From: Abelmoschus esculentus | Lineage: Eukaryota > Streptophyta > Magnoliopsida > Malvales > Malvaceae | Direction: 5' to 3' | Length of the DNA stretch: 64,000 bases | Assembly (NCBI GenBank): GCA_035048815.1 | Contig: JAUCBN010000026.1 | Location: forward strand, 10,857,501 to 10,921,500 | Shown here: positions 58,822-64,000 of the stretch, one piece after another | Position numbering within the stretch: the stretch's first letter is position 1 | Layout of the letters: each line of letters starts with the position of its first letter | The notes under the pieces: model-generated | Database searches by the model: none | Told to the model about the DNA's origin: nothing | What the model saw: the letters and a program-made list of their open reading frames with translations, nothing else | Position numbers and translations under genes: made by a program

Positions 58822-61595
58822 TTAATAAGTGAACGGGTGATTGTTGTTTTCTCCTCTCCTCTCGCCTCTCTCTTTTTTCTCATGTTTTCTTCTTTTTCTG
58901 TCGCTACCCCTTCCTCCCTTTGCCGCCACCCTTCCTCCCTTTGCCACCACCATGAACCTGGAGCTGGACGTACTTTCTTCATCAATAACAACCTCCCAAC
59001 TCGAGGAAAGGTAGGCACAATCACCATATCAACTTCATACCAATGTTTTTTCGTTTCTTTTTCTCTGTTACTTTTCCCATTATTTTGTTCTTTTCCTTAT
59101 ATTTTTATCTTGCTTCGTGGATCCATTCTGTGTGTTTTCTTTCTTCTGTTTTGCGAGGAAATGCTTTTATTAAGGCTTAACCATTGATTGATAGCCGACA
59201 TTGGCGATCGAAGAAAATCACTCTCTTTGGATGCCTAGTAGTTGAAAGCAAGATCATCAATGGCATTACACGATAAATATTTGATCCTCAGAATCAAGTA
59301 TCCCCAGTAGAGTATCTTTTATTTATTTTATTGTTTTTTTTTGTGTCCATACCCATTACAAAACCTTTTTCATCATTCCTTTTTGTCTTCTTGCAAACAG
59401 AATACTTGTTGTCTTGGAATACCTTTTCGTGTGATCGGCTCTTGTCGATCTCTTTGTTATTTGGATCATAGACTTTCGATCTGCTATTCGGACTGAAAGT
59501 CTTATTACATATGACTCTACCTTTCATGTTTCTTGCTCAACTTATCAGGTTTCATTTTTATTTAGGTTTCTGATTCCGTGTCTTTTTGGCGAACTCTTTA
59601 AATACTATGTTTATTATAATATTATATTACCCTTAATAAGGGATTTTTCCAACTTCTTTGATGAATTAGTTAACTCCAACAGGTTCTCTAATTCCATAGC
59701 TGTTCTACAAGCAATCCATTATTGTATCTCTCTTAGGTTTGTGTTGGGGCCATGCAATCTTGCGTCATGGCCATGCAAACTTTCACATCCAGGCATAGGC
59801 CATACCGACTATTCTGTCGCCCATGTCGGGGAATACTCTATTGATGGGTCTGTTATGGCTGTTTGGCTCTCGTTTGTCCTGCTTCGACCATCAGGTTTGC
59901 TCGTTAACCCTTATGGCTTTTGCTTACTATGAACCTGTGTAACTACGGGATTGGTATACCACTGTTTACAGGTTTGGATCCACACAAACAAACTTCGAAA
60001 CACTACGATTGCTCATAGGGAAATAGATATTCCTTGGTTGCTGGATCTTCTTGTCGTTATCTTCTACCTCCAAAAGAGTTGCACGACTGCTCTCATGGAA
60101 GTGTTTTCTCCTTCACCAATATGTTTATTGGACCTTATTATCGACAATTCCAGGTTTACTATATTCTATTATGCTCAGATCATCTCTGCCATGGCTGCAT
60201 ATCGAGCACAAGACAGACCTTTGGCTTCTGCTCTTGGTCATTGGTATCGATTCCATACGTGTGCCGCCGTGATCTTTATCTTGGCCCATCTTCTTGAACC
60301 AATAAGTAAGGTTTTGTTTACCAGTTTTGTGCTTCTCGGGTACTTTACTTGGATAAATTGCTTCACTACTTCCAAGAGCTTGTTGCTCCCTAATACTTTT
60401 ATGACAATGTTTCGAAAAAGTCCCCCTTCCTACCATCAATTGGGATCCTTCTCCTTTTATATCAAGCAAAGAATCCCCTGCAATATCAACAAACTACACA
60501 GGTCAGTTTTCTTTCTTATTTCTATATTCTTTATCTTATGTCTTTATTTTTCTTTTTTAGTTATTATCTTTATGAACATACCACCCTTGCAAAGAGATTT
60601 ATTCAGCACCAGCTGTAGTGTATCTTTTTCAAACAAGTTATCTTGTATAATCCCAATACATTACTCCAGTCTTCCTTCTTTTCCCAATCCTGTTAGCAGC
60701 GTTCTCTCTTCCAATCTACAAATCTATCTTGGCTTACAAGTTATATTGTGCAACCAAATTTGGAACACGTTGGTGATGGTTAGGCATCAATCTAATATTG
60801 TTGACGACCTTCCTTTTTCCTTGTTTTCCACCTTTTACCTTCTTCACCATATTATTACTTATCAAACGTTTACCACATCGTGGTTGATAACATCACTTGC
60901 ACATCCGACTATCTATTTTCTCCTTTGTTTTTATAGTGCATAGTTTAATAAGTCTTGTTTCACACTCGGAACTCAACTTTGTAACTCTTATGGGTTCCGG
61001 CTTGTTCCTAAGAAAAAGGATACACAACCTTCACAAAAAGGACAGATTATTTATCTAAACAATGTTCCTTCAAACACTCAGGGAACGACTTTTTCCTCCC
61101 AAACATCTACAAACCACCTAGATGATGTCACCACTAAGGACAACTCTCTTAAGCAGCCACCTCTTCCTCCAAAGAACAATCTTACCATATCAACTGCGGC
61201 TACTCGTCCGACTACTCGTCACTGTCCCCCCCAGCCTTTGCAAATCGGTTTTTGGACCAAGAATTTAAATTTCTTATGATTTCAACGGATTCGATTTTAG
61301 ATGCTACTGATGACATCCATTTGCTTGAATCGGAACTACAAGCCTTAGAAAACGATCCTGCTAATAATCTTGATTTCCATGCGGTTGCTAACTGGTTGAA
61401 CTCTGTGCCAACCCCTAAACGAAATACTAGACCAACCTCACGCAAAGGTACCAAACGCACACCACCTTCTGATGAAGCTACTAAGCCCAAGCGGACTTGA
61501 CTTTCGGCTAAGGCATCTACTGAAAAAAGTTGGGATGAACAACAGAAAAAACTCTCTGGCGGCAGTTGACGGTGATCAACCCCGCCGAGGAAAAT
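58822..61595 (+). other. Probable LINE 5' region and ORF1 remnant, unresolved
   Basis: Upstream of the LINE ORF2 and pyrimidine-rich. A 330-aa frame (59951-60943) is hydrophobic because the strand is T-rich; it shows no family motif and I do not call it a gene. A later frame from about 60962 (QLCNSYGFRLVPKKKDTQPS) and one at 61252-61500 (ANWLNSVPTPKRNTRPTS) with a basic, Pro/Thr-rich composition fit the tail of an L1 ORF1, frameshifted. No CCHC knuckle was found. Confidence 0.3.
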
Positions 61596-64000
61596 GAAAA
61601 TATTATGTTGGAACTACTAGGGTCTCGACAATACCCGGATAGTTCTTACTCTACAATGTGTTTGTTCAAAGCATGACGCCGATATTCTTTTCCTTTGTGA
61701 AACTAGGTTAAACAGACACAATATGGACCGTATTAAGCTTAAGTTAGGAATGCATGGTTGTATAGCTATTGATTCCAACCCTTCTTGTACAGGGCTTGCT
61801 ATTATTTAGAATAATAAATCTACTATTGTTTTGCTTTCTTACTCGGATCTTCATATTGATGTCATTATTTCTTTTGGGAAATTATAATTTCATTTTTCCA
61901 GTTTACATGGTTTTGTCGAAACTACAAACAAATACAAAACTTGGCAATTAATAGATGCTCTAAAAACAACCTCTTCCCTTCCTTGCCTTTTAAGGGGATT
62001 TTAATGAAATCCTTTATGACAATGAAAAACAAGGTGGCTCTCATCGTGCGCGATCACAAATTAATAATTTTAGAGATTGTCTTGATAAGAATGATCTTTT
62101 CGATTGTAAACCAACGTCTGGATAGTTCACATGGACTAGATCTGGTTGTAATATGGAAACCATTATGGAAAGAATCGATAGATTCCTTGGTAACTCAGCC
62201 TAGTTTAATACCTTTTCTAATTGTCAAGTTATATCTTTCTTTCAGGCACGTTCTGACCACATCCATATCTTAATGCACACTAACCCATCACGAGCTCTCA
62301 GGTCCAAACACTCTAATAATCTTTTTCGCTATGAGAAATGCTGGGCTGATGAACAAGAAGTTTTGTCTCGAATTACAGAGATTTGGGCTAACCAATATCG
62401 CTCTACTCTTTAGAAACTCCAAGATATTGGACGATTCCTCGACACTTGGTAAACTAATAAACACATTAAATCCAATGAGCGTATCGCGCAATTGAATGAT
62501 TTTGTTAATATATGTCTCAACCGACATCTTTTTGATTTGGAAATCTACAACTTTATTCATGCTAAAAGTGAGCTTGATACCTTATTAAATACCAAGGAAA
62601 TCTATTGGTCTCAACGTGCTCAAACATACTGGTTAGAACATGGTGACAAAAATACTTCTTTTTTCATGCTAGAGCAAATAGCCAACGGCGGAAAAATCAT
62701 ATTGTTCGACTTCTAAACAACCAAAATATATGGCAAACACATACAGACGACATCATGTCTACTGCTATTAATTACTTTCAAAACCTTTTTGCGTCTTCCT
62801 CTCCTACAATTGCCTCTTCCATCTTAGATAACATTCTCACTATTGTTACCGAAACAATGAACAATGATCTTAATAAGGATTTCACATAAGATGAAGTTAC
62901 TATTTCTTTTCGTGATATTGACCCAAAGAAAGCCCCAGGTATTGATGGATTCTCAAGCGGTTTCTTTAGGAAGCATTGGGTTATCCTTTGCCAGGACTTT
63001 ACAAACCTCTGCCTCGGACTCCTGAGAGGATCGGTTAATATGGAAGAGGTCAATTATACTATCATTGTTCTTATTCCCAAAATTGGCAACCCCACTACAA
63101 TGCACCAGCTCAGACCTATTAGCCTTTGCACAGTACTTTACAAAACTGTATCAAAAGTACTTGTTAACCGTCAAAAATCTATCGTACTCTTATGTATCAG
63201 TGGCAATCAAGTTGCTTTTGTTCAAGGAAGGAACTTTACTGACAACATCCTTATTACCCATGAGCTCATCCATACTTTAAATACTGATGAACATCTCTTG
63301 CAAAAGGTGCTAGCTTAAAGCTCGATATGGAAAAGGCTTTCGACCGTGTTGAATGGCCTTTTCATGAACAAATTATGATTCATCTCGGTTTCAATTCTAG
63401 TTGGGTATCCCTTATTATGAGGTGTATATCCTCAGTATCCTTTCAAGTGCGTATCAACGACTCCCTTTCTTGACCTTTCAAACCATATAGAGGGTTACAG
63501 AAAGGGGACCTCTATCCCCTTTGTTGTTTCTTTTCTATACTCAAGGCCTTTCAGCCTTGCTCAATGCTGAGCAAACAAATGGTAACCTCCCTAGTCTTTG
63601 TGCTAGCAGGAATGGGCCAAACGTCAACCACCTCTTCTTTGCTGATGACTGTATCGTCTTCATTAAGAATACAACTACAGAAGCTCAATGCCTTAAGAAT
63701 GCTCTACATACTTACGCTACTTCGTTTGGGCAGACAGTGAATTTTGAAAAGTTTACTATTTTCTTTTCTCGGAAATCTTCCACGTCACTTTGGTGAAATC
63801 AATGCTATCCTTCATGTAAGAGAAGTGGATGATCCATATGTCTATTTGGGAGTCCCTCTCCTAATAGTAAAAAACAAGACAGTAGCCTTGGGGTTCACTA
63901 GGGAAAAAATGAATGCTCTCTTGAGTACATGGGACAAACATATCCTCTCCTTTAGTGGTGGAGAAATTTTTATTAAATTTGTTATCCATTCTATTCCACA
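61596..64000 (+). pseudogene. L1-type LINE ORF2 (endonuclease and RT), truncated by the window
   Basis: ORF2 would start at the ATG at 61596 (MKILCWNY, then a TAG), the typical opening of plant L1 endonucleases. ADILFLCETRLNRH follows (~61680), then a frameshifted GDFNEI-like segment, and ARSDHIHIL (~62250). The RT part shows QTYWLEHGDKNTSFFM (~62620), KKAPGIDGFSSGFFR (~62930), LIPKIGNPTTMHQLRPISL (63070-63130), MEKAFDRVEW (~63330) and the catalytic HLFFADDCIVF with FADD at 63638-63649, in several frames with stops. The sequence continues beyond base 64000, so the C-terminal part is not visible. It would nick target DNA and prime reverse transcription there; this copy is inactive. Confidence 0.9.

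Noticed and set aside
59951..60943. 330-aa open frame upstream of the LINE
   Set aside because: Hydrophobic composition follows from the T-rich strand, there is no recognised domain, and overlapping frames are equally open. Kept only as part of an unresolved LINE 5' region.

Overview
The window is plant nuclear DNA, most likely cotton (Gossypium). It is very AT-rich, has no bacterial-style gene packing, and is dominated by nested LTR retrotransposons, MITEs and a LINE. The only ordinary host gene I can support is a two-exon group-1 LEA gene on the minus strand (2955-3545). Its protein closely resembles cotton LEA D-113 as I remember that family. The DUF7745-type ORF1 in the large Gypsy element also fits what I know of cotton-rich repeat families. 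Species is inference; plant is certain.

Layout. 1-2950: AT-rich non-coding DNA with a cluster of TATCGATAC-like motifs, a tandem duplication and a minisatellite. 2955-3690: LEA gene and ABRE-bearing promoter. 3700-8000: AT-rich repeats, a decayed Copia gag/protease relic (5453-6530) and LTR-like debris. 8025-14623: a mosaic of a duplicated ~960-bp repeat (A and B), a broken minus-strand plant-transposon-domain gene (9385-10599), an Athila-type LTR with tRNA-Asp primer site (11039-12390) and an inverted related LTR. 14630-22030: AT-rich DNA with several fold-back or TIR elements, a second copy of the distal LEA upstream region (16053-16195) and faint exon relics. 22030-27855: a hAT-like MITE split by a complete-ended but decayed minus-strand Copia element (22172-27475, TSD GAAAA). 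29288-44450: a 15.2-kb Tat/Ogre-type Gypsy element with both LTRs, TSD TACTA, an extra ORF1, gag, protease, RT, two RNase H domains, integrase and two tandem-repeat arrays near its 3' end; its coding regions carry many stops and frameshifts. 44905-45717: a MULE-type MITE with a perfect 9-bp TSD. 48125-58687: a ~2.3-kb solo LTR (TSD GGGAG) split by an 8.2-kb Athila-like element (49020-57235, TSD GCCTT). That element carries gag and protease relics plus an intact 452-aa ORF but no RT, RNase H or integrase. 58746: a tRNA-Leu relic. 61596-64000: ORF2 of an L1-type LINE, broken and running off the right edge.

Nothing here works as an operon. The gene sets of each retroelement would once have served packaging, reverse transcription and integration of that element. 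The nesting gives relative ages: the solo LTR is older than the Athila insertion, and the hAT MITE is older than the Copia insertion. The most unusual items are the pol-less Athila element with its intact ORF behind its own TATA-like leader, the tandem arrays in the Ogre 3' region, a 361-bp near-palindrome, and the duplicated LEA upstream fragment.
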